This document shows, piece by piece, positions 50,805 through 59,426 of a stretch of DNA of 64,000 nucleotides. The DNA is taken from assembly GCA_002340355.1 (NCBI GenBank), contig DDLX01000037.1, forward strand, positions 124,001 through 188,000, read 5' to 3'. The position numbers were made by a program, and so were the translations under genes. Each line of letters begins with the position of its first letter. Within the stretch, counting starts at the first letter, position 1. This DNA is from Cytophagales bacterium UBA2561 (GTDB taxonomy: Bacteria; Bacteroidota; Bacteroidia; Cytophagales; Thermoflexibacteraceae). The notes under the pieces are model-generated. The model ran no database searches. It worked only from the letters and a program-made list of their open reading frames with translations, and was not told the DNA's origin.

Positions 50805-52634
50805 ATGTCTATTTTAATAAAAACAGTAAGAATTGCAGGCTTTAGAGGATTGAAAAACTTTGAGATAAATTTGTCTCCAATCACAGTACTCACAGGCATG
50901 AACAATACAGGAAAAACATCTTTCCTAAAAGCGATTCAGCTCATTTTTGGTAATAAACATTTTGTATCTCAGGATGACTTTTACATTAGTGGAAATACAA
51001 ATTTCAATAGAATTGTAATTGATGCAAAAATTATTGCGATTAATGAAGAAGAAAATCAGACAGAAAGTTTTTCTGAAGATTGGGAGATACTATTTAGTGA
51101 TGAAAGAATTAAGCTCGAAGATGAAGACAACATCATTCCATTGAGAACCATCGTTTCTTTTGATGAAATAAGAAGCTCATTTAAAACAAAAAAATATATC
51201 CTTCCAGACTGGCCAAAGTACTTTGATGATGAAAATAACACGTCTTGGGAGAATACAGAAAATGGTAATGAAAAGCGTTTTGTATTCGAAGAACTTCCAT
51301 TTTTCTATATTGATGCTCAACGAGATATTATAGAAGACATCAAAGTTAAGAATTCCTACCTCGGAAGAATGATTTCAAAAATTGAATACAATGAAGAGGC
51401 AGCAGAAAAAATAGAACAACAAATCAAGGAACTTAACGAAGAAGCCGTAAACAATAGTGATATTCTTAAAAACATTAAAGATACCTTAAAGCAGTTAGAT
51501 AGTGCGATGAATACCTCAAGTGAGGGTGTCGAGATAACACCTTTCACAAAAAAGCTAAGAGATTTAAGCAAAGGACTTTCGATTTATTACAGCGACAAAG
51601 AAGATAGCTTTTCTATGGAATATCATGGCATGGGAACTCGTAGTTGGTCATCTCTTCTAACACTTAAATCATTCATTTCCCTATTAGCCGAGAAGTCAGA
51701 AGATACGCCCTTTTATCCAATACTCGCATTAGAAGAACCCGAAGCACACTTACACCCAAATGCACAAAAGAAATTATATCACCAATTGAATGAAATTTCA
51801 GGACAAAAAATAATCTCCACTCATTCTCCCTACATTACTGCTTGTGCCGAATTGAATGAAATTAGAAACTTCTATAAAACAGAAGATAACGTTTCGTGTG
51901 GTTTCATAAATACAGATTTATTAAGTTCGGAAGACGAACGAAAGATAAGGCGACAAGTGATAAATACAAGAGGTGAACTCTTTTTTTCCAAAGTCATTAT
52001 CTTTTTTGAAGGCGAAACCGAAGAACAGGCATTACCCATATTTGTACAAAAACACTTTGGCAAAACTGCTATTGAAATGGCAATTGATTTTGTGGGTGTG
52101 GGAGGTGCAGGAAATTATTTACCATTTATTCGAGTTGCAGAAGGCTTAAAAACCCCTTGGTTTATTTTAAGTGACGGCGAAACAAAAATTAAAAAAGAAC
52201 TAAAGAAAACACTCAAAAAGCTTTACAACAAGGAAAGCATTGACTTAGATAACGAACAGAATATATTTGTTTTACCTGATGATTGTGATATAGAAAAATA
52301 TCTAATACAAGATGGATACCTTGATGAGATAAAACTCGCCTTCAAAAAACTTCACAGTGAAACTTATTTAGAGGATTGGATTAACGATAATCATGGAGGT
52401 ACAAGACGGCGTACCAGAACCAGCGAGATTTGTCCTGAATGTAATCAAAATATTTACCAAGACTTAGTACGCAATTATGATGGTGATGAAGGATTTAAAG
52501 AAGCTGTTTATGACTGTATGACCAAGCAGAAAACAAAGTTTGGACCTGTCATTGCAGATATTATTGTTGAAAGCGACAAAAATATTCCTACTATAATAAC
52601 CGACCTCTTCAATAAAGTAAACGAAGTAATTTAA
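50805..52634 (+). CDS. gajA: Gabija protein GajA (OLD-family ATPase/TOPRIM nuclease)
   Basis: A 609-residue protein. The N-terminal ABC-type ATPase has Walker A GMNNTGKTSF (~31-40), a coiled-coil insertion (~185-235), Walker B LALEEPEAHLHP (~307-318) and the switch STHSPYITA. The C-terminal TOPRIM domain has IIFFEGETEEQALPIF (catalytic Glu, ~400) and WFILSDGETKIKKELK (acidic pair, ~450), then a basic stretch with CPEC near 542. OLD-family nuclease next to a UvrD-like helicase defines Gabija, an anti-phage system in which GajA cuts DNA when nucleotides fall. The SDGE reading at the usual DxD is slightly unusual. Confidence 0.88.
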   Translation: MSILIKTVRIAGFRGLKNFEINLSPITVLTGMNNTGKTSFLKAIQLIFGNKHFVSQDDFYISGNTNFNRIVIDAKIIAINEEENQTESFSEDWEILFSDERIKLEDEDNIIPLRTIVSFDEIRSSFKTKKYILPDWPKYFDDENNTSWENTENGNEKRFVFEELPFFYIDAQRDIIEDIKVKNSYLGRMISKIEYNEEAAEKIEQQIKELNEEAVNNSDILKNIKDTLKQLDSAMNTSSEGVEITPFTKKLRDLSKGLSIYYSDKEDSFSMEYHGMGTRSWSSLLTLKSFISLLAEKSEDTPFYPILALEEPEAHLHPNAQKKLYHQLNEISGQKIISTHSPYITACAELNEIRNFYKTEDNVSCGFINTDLLSSEDERKIRRQVINTRGELFFSKVIIFFEGETEEQALPIFVQKHFGKTAIEMAIDFVGVGGAGNYLPFIRVAEGLKTPWFILSDGETKIKKELKKTLKKLYNKESIDLDNEQNIFVLPDDCDIEKYLIQDGYLDEIKLAFKKLHSETYLEDWINDNHGGTRRRTRTSEICPECNQNIYQDLVRNYDGDEGFKEAVYDCMTKQKTKFGPVIADIIVESDKNIPTIITDLFNKVNEVI

Positions 52635-52642
52635 AGCCCAAT

Positions 52643-54535
52643 ATGATGAATACTACAATCAAATTATCTGAGAATCAAAAAAAGGCTGTATTTCATAAGA
52701 AAGGGGCTATTCTTGTGAAGGCAAGTGCAGGAAGTGGAAAAACACGCGTTTTAACTGAACGAATAAAAAAGTTATTATCACAAACAAAACGTAAAATCCT
52801 TGCCATCACTTTTACCAACAAAGCAGGCGAAGAAATGAAAGAACGCCTGAAAGATATACCAGACCTTGAAAAACGACTTTTCATTGGTACGTTTCATGGT
52901 TTTTGTCAAAATATCTTAGAAAATCATGGGGCGGCAATAGGCTTACGAACGATGCCACATATTTTCGAAAATGAAGCTGACCGATTACGATTAGTAGAAC
53001 AAGCAATAGAGCTAACACCTTCATATTATGAAAGATATAAAGAAAATGATTTAAAAGGCAAAAGAAATTTTTGTTATAGGGCATTCGGTTTTATTGCTAA
53101 AATCAAAAGGGAATTATGTACAGAAGATGGAATGAATAGCATCAATAGCGATGAAAATGTTTCTTTATTCTATTCTTCATACCAAGAATTATTGCAATCA
53201 CAAAACGCCATAGATTTCGATGATTTGATTTTATTAGCTTATCAGCTTTTTATGCAAAATCCCAAAATTGCATCACTATACAGACGAACTTATGAATATA
53301 TATGCGTAGATGAGGCGCAGGATTTGAACAAAGCTCAATACCATTTTTTATTAGCTCTCACAAATGGAGTCCATAAAAATGTGATGTTTGTTGGCGACCC
53401 CAATCAATCAATATTTGCTTTTACGGGTTCTTCTGCCATATACATGGGGAAAGATTATTTCATGGAACAGTTTAAGCCAGTCTCAGAAATTGAGTTAAAT
53501 GAAAATTATCGTTCATCGCTCAAAGTAATTCAAGCGGCTAAGAAAATAATGCCGAATGTTGAGGATATGCCTAATCTAATTCTAAAAGGAAGGTTTTGTG
53601 TTTACTCTGCCTTTGATGAAAAAGATGAAGCCAGATGGGTTCTCGAAAAAATAAAAGAACTGTTGAAACTTAAAAATCATGACGATATTGAGGGGGAAAT
53701 ATCTTATGAGAAAATTGCAATACTGGCTCGAACAAAGTATGTTTTCTCTGAATTGGAAGAACTCTTTGAGACAGAGAATATTCCGTTTTATTACAAAATG
53801 ACACCCCGAGCAATTAAATTTGAAACAAAGTCAATGAAGATATTTGATTTGGCTTTGCGGATAAAAATAAATCCTTTGGATAGCTATTGTTTACATTGTG
53901 AAAAACTAAGCAGTCTTTTAAACATAAATTACACCACTGAGCTTGCAAACATTGTAACGAATACACCAAATTTACTTGATAAAAAAGTTTTAGAAACAGT
54001 AATTGACTTTAGAGAAGATGGACAAAATTTAAAGAGACTGTTAAATGACTTATCAGAATTTATTAAAACACAACATTTTGATAATGAAGACGAGAAAAGA
54101 ATGCTTTTGAATGAAATAGACGAAATACTTCTTCATTGGTATCAATACGCAAAAAATACAGACAAAAAAACGTTGCGTCAATTTAAAAACGCTATGGCAT
54201 TAGGACAAACCCATCCTCTAAAACAAAATGAAGGTATCACATTAAGTACTGTCCACACAATGAAAGGACAACAAAATGAAATCATTTTTGTAATCGGAAT
54301 GGATGATGGAACATTTCCATATTATAAAGCCATGAATTCAGGTGGTTTAGAAATGGTACAGGAAAAAAATAACGCTTATGTGGCATTTACCAGAGCGCAA
54401 AGGTTTTTATATGTTTCATGGCCAGCAAGTAGAAATATGCCTTGGGGGAATAATAAAAAACGAAATATTTCAAGATTACTAAGTTGGCTTGAACAGTCAA
54501 AAGAAGGAGAAGAATATACACCTAAGTTTAAATAG
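52643..54535 (+). CDS. gajB: Gabija protein GajB (UvrD/Rep-like helicase)
   Basis: A 630-residue superfamily 1A helicase. Q-motif and Walker A are in KASAGSGKTRVLTERIKKLL (~25-44), with motif Ia AITFTNKAGEEMKERL, motif II YICVDEAQDLNKAQ (~217-230), motif III VGDPNQSIFAFTGS (~249-262), motif IV NYRSS, motif V STVHTMKGQQNEIIFVIG (~534-551) and motif VI YVAFTRAQRFLYVSW (~577-591). All are intact. It starts 8 bases after gajA. In Gabija, GajB binds DNA ends and activates GajA. Two adjacent ATG codons open the frame, and either may be used. It is somewhat longer than the prototype GajB. Confidence 0.88.
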   Translation: MMNTTIKLSENQKKAVFHKKGAILVKASAGSGKTRVLTERIKKLLSQTKRKILAITFTNKAGEEMKERLKDIPDLEKRLFIGTFHGFCQNILENHGAAIGLRTMPHIFENEADRLRLVEQAIELTPSYYERYKENDLKGKRNFCYRAFGFIAKIKRELCTEDGMNSINSDENVSLFYSSYQELLQSQNAIDFDDLILLAYQLFMQNPKIASLYRRTYEYICVDEAQDLNKAQYHFLLALTNGVHKNVMFVGDPNQSIFAFTGSSAIYMGKDYFMEQFKPVSEIELNENYRSSLKVIQAAKKIMPNVEDMPNLILKGRFCVYSAFDEKDEARWVLEKIKELLKLKNHDDIEGEISYEKIAILARTKYVFSELEELFETENIPFYYKMTPRAIKFETKSMKIFDLALRIKINPLDSYCLHCEKLSSLLNINYTTELANIVTNTPNLLDKKVLETVIDFREDGQNLKRLLNDLSEFIKTQHFDNEDEKRMLLNEIDEILLHWYQYAKNTDKKTLRQFKNAMALGQTHPLKQNEGITLSTVHTMKGQQNEIIFVIGMDDGTFPYYKAMNSGGLEMVQEKNNAYVAFTRAQRFLYVSWPASRNMPWGNNKKRNISRLLSWLEQSKEGEEYTPKFK

Positions 54536-54588
54536 TTTATTTTGCAACTATATTCTTGTTTATCACAAAAAATTAAGGCTTGAGAATC

Positions 54589-55617
54589 ATGAATAATCTA
54601 CTCATCAAAGCCGACAACATGGTAGGGCTGAACTACCTTTTAAAAGAAAAGAAATTAAAAGGCAAAATAGATTTGATTTATATTGACCCGCCATTTGCAA
54701 CAGGTGGAAATTTCACCATTACGGAAGGACGAGCTTCCACTATCAGCAACTCAAAAAATGGAGAAATTGCCTATTCTGATAAACTTTTAGGAAATGATTT
54801 TCTAAATTTTATTAAGGAAACATTACTGATTTTGAGTGAATTACTTTCTGAACAAGGCTCCATTTATTTACATATTGATTATAAAATCGGACATTACATT
54901 AAAATCCTCATGGATGAAGTTTTTGGAATAGATAATTTCCGAAATGATATTACACGAATTAAATGTAATCCCAAAAATTTTAATCGAATCGGGTACGGAA
55001 ATATCAAAGATTTAATTCTTTTTTATTCAAAATCAAGCCAACCTATCTGGAATGAGCCAAGGGAAAAATACACCGAAAACGACCTTAAAAGGTTATTTCC
55101 GAAGAAAAATAAACAAGGCAGAAGATACACCACCGTTCCGATTCATGCCCCAGGCGAAACTAAAAATGGCAATACCAGCCAGTCTTTTAAAGGAATGTTA
55201 CCACCAAAAGGCAGACATTGGAGAACAGATGTTCAAACCTTAGAACAATGGGATAAAGAGGGATTAATTGAATGGTCTTCAAAAGGAAATCCAAGAAAAA
55301 TTATTTTTGCCGATGAACGAGAAGGCAAAAGAGTTCAAGATATTTGGGAGTACAAAGACCCACAATATCCAAGTTACCCCACAGAGAAAAATTCTGACTT
55401 ATTGGATTTAGTTATTAGAACTTCCTCAAATAAGAATAGTATTGTACTAGACTGCTTTTGTGGTTCAGGAACAACTTTAAAAGTCGCCCAAATCAACAAT
55501 AGGAAATGGATTGGAATTGACCAGTCAGAACACGCCATCAAAGCCACCATAACTAAATTGGAAACGATAGAAAGCAAATATGAATTTATAGACTTTTCAA
55601 TAATCACAAATCGCTGA
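54589..55617 (+). CDS. DNA adenine/cytosine-N4 methyltransferase following Gabija
   Basis: A 342-residue amino-methyltransferase of the beta class, with the catalytic motif IV first and the SAM loop last. DLIYIDPPFATGGNFTI (DPPF, ~29-45) is motif IV and LDCFCGSGTTLKVAQ (~287-301) is motif I, with WIGIDQSEHAIKATI after it. The target-recognition region lies between them. The start is taken as ATG 54589 in place of a TTG nine bases upstream. No cognate endonuclease is fused or adjacent other than Gabija, 54 bases upstream on the same strand. Its 3' end overlaps the convergent scpA gene by 21 bases. Confidence 0.85.
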   Translation: MNNLLIKADNMVGLNYLLKEKKLKGKIDLIYIDPPFATGGNFTITEGRASTISNSKNGEIAYSDKLLGNDFLNFIKETLLILSELLSEQGSIYLHIDYKIGHYIKILMDEVFGIDNFRNDITRIKCNPKNFNRIGYGNIKDLILFYSKSSQPIWNEPREKYTENDLKRLFPKKNKQGRRYTTVPIHAPGETKNGNTSQSFKGMLPPKGRHWRTDVQTLEQWDKEGLIEWSSKGNPRKIIFADEREGKRVQDIWEYKDPQYPSYPTEKNSDLLDLVIRTSSNKNSIVLDCFCGSGTTLKVAQINNRKWIGIDQSEHAIKATITKLETIESKYEFIDFSIITNR

Positions 55618-56364
55618 AATCTCAAATTGATTAAACGTTATTTCAGCATTTACTTCGTCATTTATTTCGTCTGTTTTGAGGTCAATTTTTCCAACTTGTA
55701 TTAATTCTAAAAGTGCCAAAAATGTAAAAATTACGGCAATTTTATCAGGACATTGGTCAATAATTTCTTGGAAAGAACAAACTAATTTTTCTTGTAAAAT
55801 ACTCAAAATAAAATCTTTACGTTGGGCTACCGAATAAGGATAAGGAATAATACTATGTATTTCAGAGGGTTTTCGTCCTTCGTATTCTCGGCAAACTTTA
55901 GTATAAGCTTGGAATAATTTATAGAGGGTTAATTGTTGTAATTCAGCATCTACCTCATAAGTTTTTGCCAATTGTTGTAACTCAGCAATGGCATTACCTC
56001 GCTCAAATTTTTGAAGACGTTTTTCTTCTAATTTTTCCCACTCTCCCAATACCGATTTATATTTTTGATATTCGGCTAAAGCAATCGCAAGAGCCTCACG
56101 GGGGTCAATTTCATTACCTTCTTTGTCTTTTTCGGGACGTGGCAAGAGCATTTTTGCCTTAATCTGCATGAGGGTCGAAGCCACCAACATAAATTCAGAA
56201 GCCACATCAATATTGAGTCGTTCTAGGTCGGCTAAATATGCCAAAAAATCTGCCGTAATTTGAGCAATCGGAATATCATGAATATCCAGTTCGTCCCGTT
56301 GAATAAAAAATAATAATAAATCAAAGGGTCCCTCAAACAACGGCAGTCTAATCGAAAATGTCAA
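55597..56364 (-). CDS. scpA: Segregation and condensation protein A
   Basis: A 255-residue kleisin that bridges SMC heads with ScpB for chromosome condensation. N-terminal FEGPFDLLLFFIQRDELDIH (~10-29) contacts the SMC neck, and the ADFLAYLADLERLNIDVASE and FMLVASTLMQIKAKMLLPRP blocks (~43-82) follow. The C-terminal winged helix (~175-245) includes KIAVIFTFLALLELIQVGKI. It marks the right border of the defence island. Its last seven codons overlap the methyltransferase end, so its final residues may have been supplied or changed by the insertion. Confidence 0.9.
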   Translation of the reverse strand: MTFSIRLPLFEGPFDLLLFFIQRDELDIHDIPIAQITADFLAYLADLERLNIDVASEFMLVASTLMQIKAKMLLPRPEKDKEGNEIDPREALAIALAEYQKYKSVLGEWEKLEEKRLQKFERGNAIAELQQLAKTYEVDAELQQLTLYKLFQAYTKVCREYEGRKPSEIHSIIPYPYSVAQRKDFILSILQEKLVCSFQEIIDQCPDKIAVIFTFLALLELIQVGKIDLKTDEINDEVNAEITFNQFEISAICDY

Positions 56365-56419
56365 TCGTCTTTTAGATTGTTTTAATTTTCAAACTATCTT
56401 ATTATATTTCGTACATTTA

Positions 56420-56767
56420 TTATGATTGTTGCGCTTTGGCGTACTCTTTTTTGATATGAATTACTAATTTTTCACAAAGTTCATCCATTGCTTCTGACAT
56501 TACTTTATCACCCGTAGCCGATTCGATGCTTTGTGCCATTCCTGCAATCGTATCCACCACAAAACGCTTCATTTCAAGGACTTGCATATCTTTTGTCCAG
56601 AGATCAATTCGTAAGGTTTCTCCTGTTTTATTGTCCCAAACCGACACATTTAAGGCTTTGGCTTCCGTAATTCCTTTGGATGGTACATCGGAAGCTCGCC
56701 AAAAAATTTTTTCAGGTAGATTCTTATCGTCTAACTCAATATGAAATTTAATTTCGGTATCTTTCAT
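56420..56767 (-). CDS. gldC: Gliding motility protein GldC
   Basis: A 115-residue cytoplasmic protein matching GldC: TEIKFHIELDDKNLPEKIFW (~4-23), TKDMQVLEMKRFVVDTIAGM (~57-76) and a helical C-terminus with KLVIHIKKEYAKAQQ. GldC is needed for efficient gliding in Flavobacterium johnsoniae, probably by stabilising the GldB or motor-associated proteins. Its presence supports a gliding Bacteroidota host. A TACCTTTA box resembling the -7 consensus lies about 40 bases upstream. Confidence 0.88.
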   Translation of the reverse strand: MKDTEIKFHIELDDKNLPEKIFWRASDVPSKGITEAKALNVSVWDNKTGETLRIDLWTKDMQVLEMKRFVVDTIAGMAQSIESATGDKVMSEAMDELCEKLVIHIKKEYAKAQQS

Positions 56768-56956
56768 GATTTATGATGCCCTTTCAAGATTATTAATTTT
56801 GGGGTAAAGGTACAATAAAAAACTTGATTTTGCTTATAGATTTACTTAATTTATAATTAATTCAAATTATAATTATTTTTATAAGATTGAACTCTCTAAG
56901 CATCCAAAATGATTATTTTTTTAAAATAAAAAGGTGATAAAATCTATTATTTGATG

Positions 56957-56993
56957 CAAAAAAATACGCTAACTCCTGAGAGAATTAGCGTAT
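56957..56993 (-). terminator. Terminator after the stress-protein-like gene
   Basis: ATACGCTAA and TTAGCGTAT form a perfect 9-bp stem, followed on the minus strand by TTTTTTT. It lies about 33 bases beyond the stop at 57026. Confidence 0.8.
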
Positions 56994-57025
56994 CATTCCG
57001 ATATGTAATAGACTGAAAATCAATG

Positions 57026-57523
57026 CTAAATGTGTTTGTCTAATTGCAAAATTTCAGTATCATTTAATAAGCTTTCAGCTTTATGAACTTCTTGTTCCGT
57101 GCCTTGAATCACGACTAGGTATTTTCCTACTTCAAGATGTTTTTGATAAGAAATCACACCATCCTTGCCTACTCCTGCTGCCATTAACGCCCCAAGGATT
57201 CCACCACTTGCCGAGCCAATTGAAAACCCACCAACTGCTCCTACTAGTGCGCCACTCATATATAAAACCCCCAGTCCTGGTACTGTAATCATACTTAATC
57301 CCGTCAAAATACCTAAGATACTTCCCAAAACCGCTCCAATTGCTACGCCTTTCTCCATTGCCTCTTCGCCTGAATGCGTTTCAATATGATTTTCAACAAT
57401 ATCTGCCTTACCAATAATCGAAATTTTATTCAAGTCGAAGGCTTCTTTCTCAAGCTTTTGTACTGCCTCAATCGCCTTATCATGAGTATGATAAACTCCT
57501 ACAGTTGCGTTTAAGTTTTCCAT
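57026..57523 (-). CDS. General-stress-protein-like membrane-associated protein
   Basis: A 165-residue protein. An N-terminal alpha/beta domain (~1-50: TVGVYHTHDKAIEAVQKLEK, FDLNKISIIGKA) resembles the GSP17M/low-temperature-induced type. It is followed by a Gly/Ala-rich hydrophobic hairpin (~62-120: GVAIGAVLGSILGILTGLSM, ALVGAVGGFSIGSASGG) and a return to an alpha/beta tail (KYLVVIQGTEQEVHKAESLL). Such proteins are stress-induced in several phyla, with unknown mechanism. It has its own terminator and stands alone. Confidence 0.75.
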   Translation of the reverse strand: MENLNATVGVYHTHDKAIEAVQKLEKEAFDLNKISIIGKADIVENHIETHSGEEAMEKGVAIGAVLGSILGILTGLSMITVPGLGVLYMSGALVGAVGGFSIGSASGGILGALMAAGVGKDGVISYQKHLEVGKYLVVIQGTEQEVHKAESLLNDTEILQLDKHI

Positions 57524-57639
57524 ATTTTCTAAGTAGTTTATGGGTAATAAGTTTTCTGAATTTTGGAAAAAATACCACGTATTTGCACAATTTTAGTTTT
57601 CTTTCCTATTTATAAAAACGAAAAAATACAAGGCAAGTT

Positions 57640-58749
57640 TTAGAATCTTTCATAAAACTGAGTAATAACTTTTGCAACTATTTTTACCTGATTTTCAGTC
57701 AGTCCAGGGTACATTGGTAAGCTCAAAACTGTTTTTGCCATTTCTTCAGCAATTGGGAAATCTCCCTCCTCAAAATTCGAACTTTGGTAAGCCTCCTGCA
57801 AATGTGTAGGTACAGGATAATGAATCAAAGTACCTATTCCTTTTTCATGTAAAAATGCCTGTAATTTATCTCTAAATCTGGTTCGAATAACATACAAATG
57901 ATAAGAATGAGTTGCCTTTTCAGCAGTTATTGGAAGTACCAAATCACCTATATTTTTCAGATAATTATCATAATATTTTGCAATTTGTTGGCGTTCAGCC
58001 GTCCACTTTTCAATAAATGAAAGCTTCAAGTTTAATAAACCTGCTTGTAATTCATCCAGCCGTGAGTTAATTCCTTGTACTTCATTATAATATTTTGCTT
58101 GTGAACCATAATTTCGGTAAGTTTTGGCTTTTAAGGCTAAATTTTCGTCATTTGTAGTAATTGCGCCCGCATCACCATACGCCCCAAAGTTTTTCCCCGG
58201 ATAAAAACTTGTCCCATTTACATCCCCAAAACTTCCCGTCAATTGTCCATCATATTGAGCAAAATGAGCCTGAGCATTATCCTCTACAATTTTCAAATCA
58301 TATTTTTGGGCAATTTCCTGAACAGCAGTCATTTCACAGGCTTGTCCATACAAATGAACAGGCATAATTGCCTTTGTCTTTGGAGTAATTGCCGATTCAA
58401 TTAAATCAGGATTAAGATTATAAGTTTCCCAACGAGGCTCAACAAAAACAGGAGTTGCTCCTGCATAAGAAACCGCCAAAACCGAAGCAATGTAGGTATT
58501 CGAAGGAACAATCACTTCATCACCTTCACCAATATCCAAAACCCGAAGGGAAATATGTAAAGCATCCAGTCCATTGGCTACACCGACAACATAATTGACT
58601 TGAGTTGCTTGGGCATAATTTTGTTCAAAACTTCGGACATCTTTGCCTAAAACATACCAATGCGAATCAAAAAATTTCTCAAATTGGGAAAGAGCGTCTG
58701 CCCGAAGTTCCCGATTCATGGCATCAAACGATAAAAAAGGAATTTTCAT
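57640..58749 (-). CDS. DegT/DnrJ/EryC1-family sugar aminotransferase
   Basis: A 369-residue PLP enzyme that aminates keto-sugar nucleotides. Family blocks: FLSFDAMNRELR, GVANGLDALHISLRVLDIGE (~58-77), VPSNTYIASVLAVSYAGATP (~82-101), the PLP-Asp segment KIVEDNAQAHFAQYDG (~153-168), the PLP-Lys segment SFYPGKNFGAYGDAGAI (~Lys 186) and RLDELQAGLL. It is most like FdtB/QdtB-type dTDP-3-keto-6-deoxyhexose aminotransferases, but the substrate cannot be set from sequence. No isomerase or acetyltransferase of that pathway adjoins it. The nearby GNAT is divergently transcribed and of RimJ type. Confidence 0.85.
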   Translation of the reverse strand: MKIPFLSFDAMNRELRADALSQFEKFFDSHWYVLGKDVRSFEQNYAQATQVNYVVGVANGLDALHISLRVLDIGEGDEVIVPSNTYIASVLAVSYAGATPVFVEPRWETYNLNPDLIESAITPKTKAIMPVHLYGQACEMTAVQEIAQKYDLKIVEDNAQAHFAQYDGQLTGSFGDVNGTSFYPGKNFGAYGDAGAITTNDENLALKAKTYRNYGSQAKYYNEVQGINSRLDELQAGLLNLKLSFIEKWTAERQQIAKYYDNYLKNIGDLVLPITAEKATHSYHLYVIRTRFRDKLQAFLHEKGIGTLIHYPVPTHLQEAYQSSNFEEGDFPIAEEMAKTVLSLPMYPGLTENQVKIVAKVITQFYERF

Positions 58750-58902
58750 GAGGTGTTTTTTTAGTCCTAAATAGTTAGTCTATCGAAATTCAAGTGATAA
58801 ATCTATCTGAAATATACTGATTACCTGAATTTATATAACTTATTTGCTTTTAGAAAGTTACCTTGTTTCAATACTTAATACTACTTACAAAAAAAGACAA
58901 CA

Positions 58903-59418
58903 ATGATATTAGAAAATCAATGGCTCAAGTTACGTCCTTTGGAGGCAAGCGACCAAGAAACTTTAGTAAAATTGGCAAATAATCACAAAATTTGGCTCAA
59001 TACGAGTGATAGTTTTCCACATCCTTACACACACAAAGATGCCAAAGATTATTTGGAAGCCACAAAAGAGGAAAATCCAATTCTTACGTTTGCCATTATT
59101 TATCAAAACCAGTTTGCAGGTATAATCGGTTTTAAAAAACAAGACAATCTTTACCGAAAATCTTTAGAGATTGGTTATTGGACTGGTGAACCATTCTGGG
59201 GGAAAAATATTACACCGCAAGCTGTAGAATTAATTACACCATATGGTTTTAGTTTGGGGTATAATCGAATTTTTGGCTGTGTTTATGAATACAATCCTGC
59301 TTCCATGCGGGTGCTGGAAAAGGCTGGCTATCAGAAGGAAGGCATTGCTCGAAAAGCCGTTTTTAAGAACAATGCCTGCTGGGACGAACACCGTTACGCC
59401 CGACTAAATACCGATTAA
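58903..59418 (+). CDS. GNAT-family N-acetyltransferase (RimJ-like)
   Basis: A 171-residue acetyltransferase of the RimJ/RimL branch (Acetyltransf_3). WLKLRPLEASDQETLVKLAN (5-24) starts the fold, IIGFKKQDN and SLEIGYWTGEPFWGKNITPQ (~86-105) include the strand-4 to acetyl-CoA-loop region, and the late FGCVYEYNPASMRVLEKAGY (~126-145) is the family signature. Likely targets are protein N-termini or small amines. It ends 8 bases before the convergent type IIG gene. Confidence 0.88.
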   Translation: MILENQWLKLRPLEASDQETLVKLANNHKIWLNTSDSFPHPYTHKDAKDYLEATKEENPILTFAIIYQNQFAGIIGFKKQDNLYRKSLEIGYWTGEPFWGKNITPQAVELITPYGFSLGYNRIFGCVYEYNPASMRVLEKAGYQKEGIARKAVFKNNACWDEHRYARLNTD

Positions 59419-59426
59419 AAAAAGAA

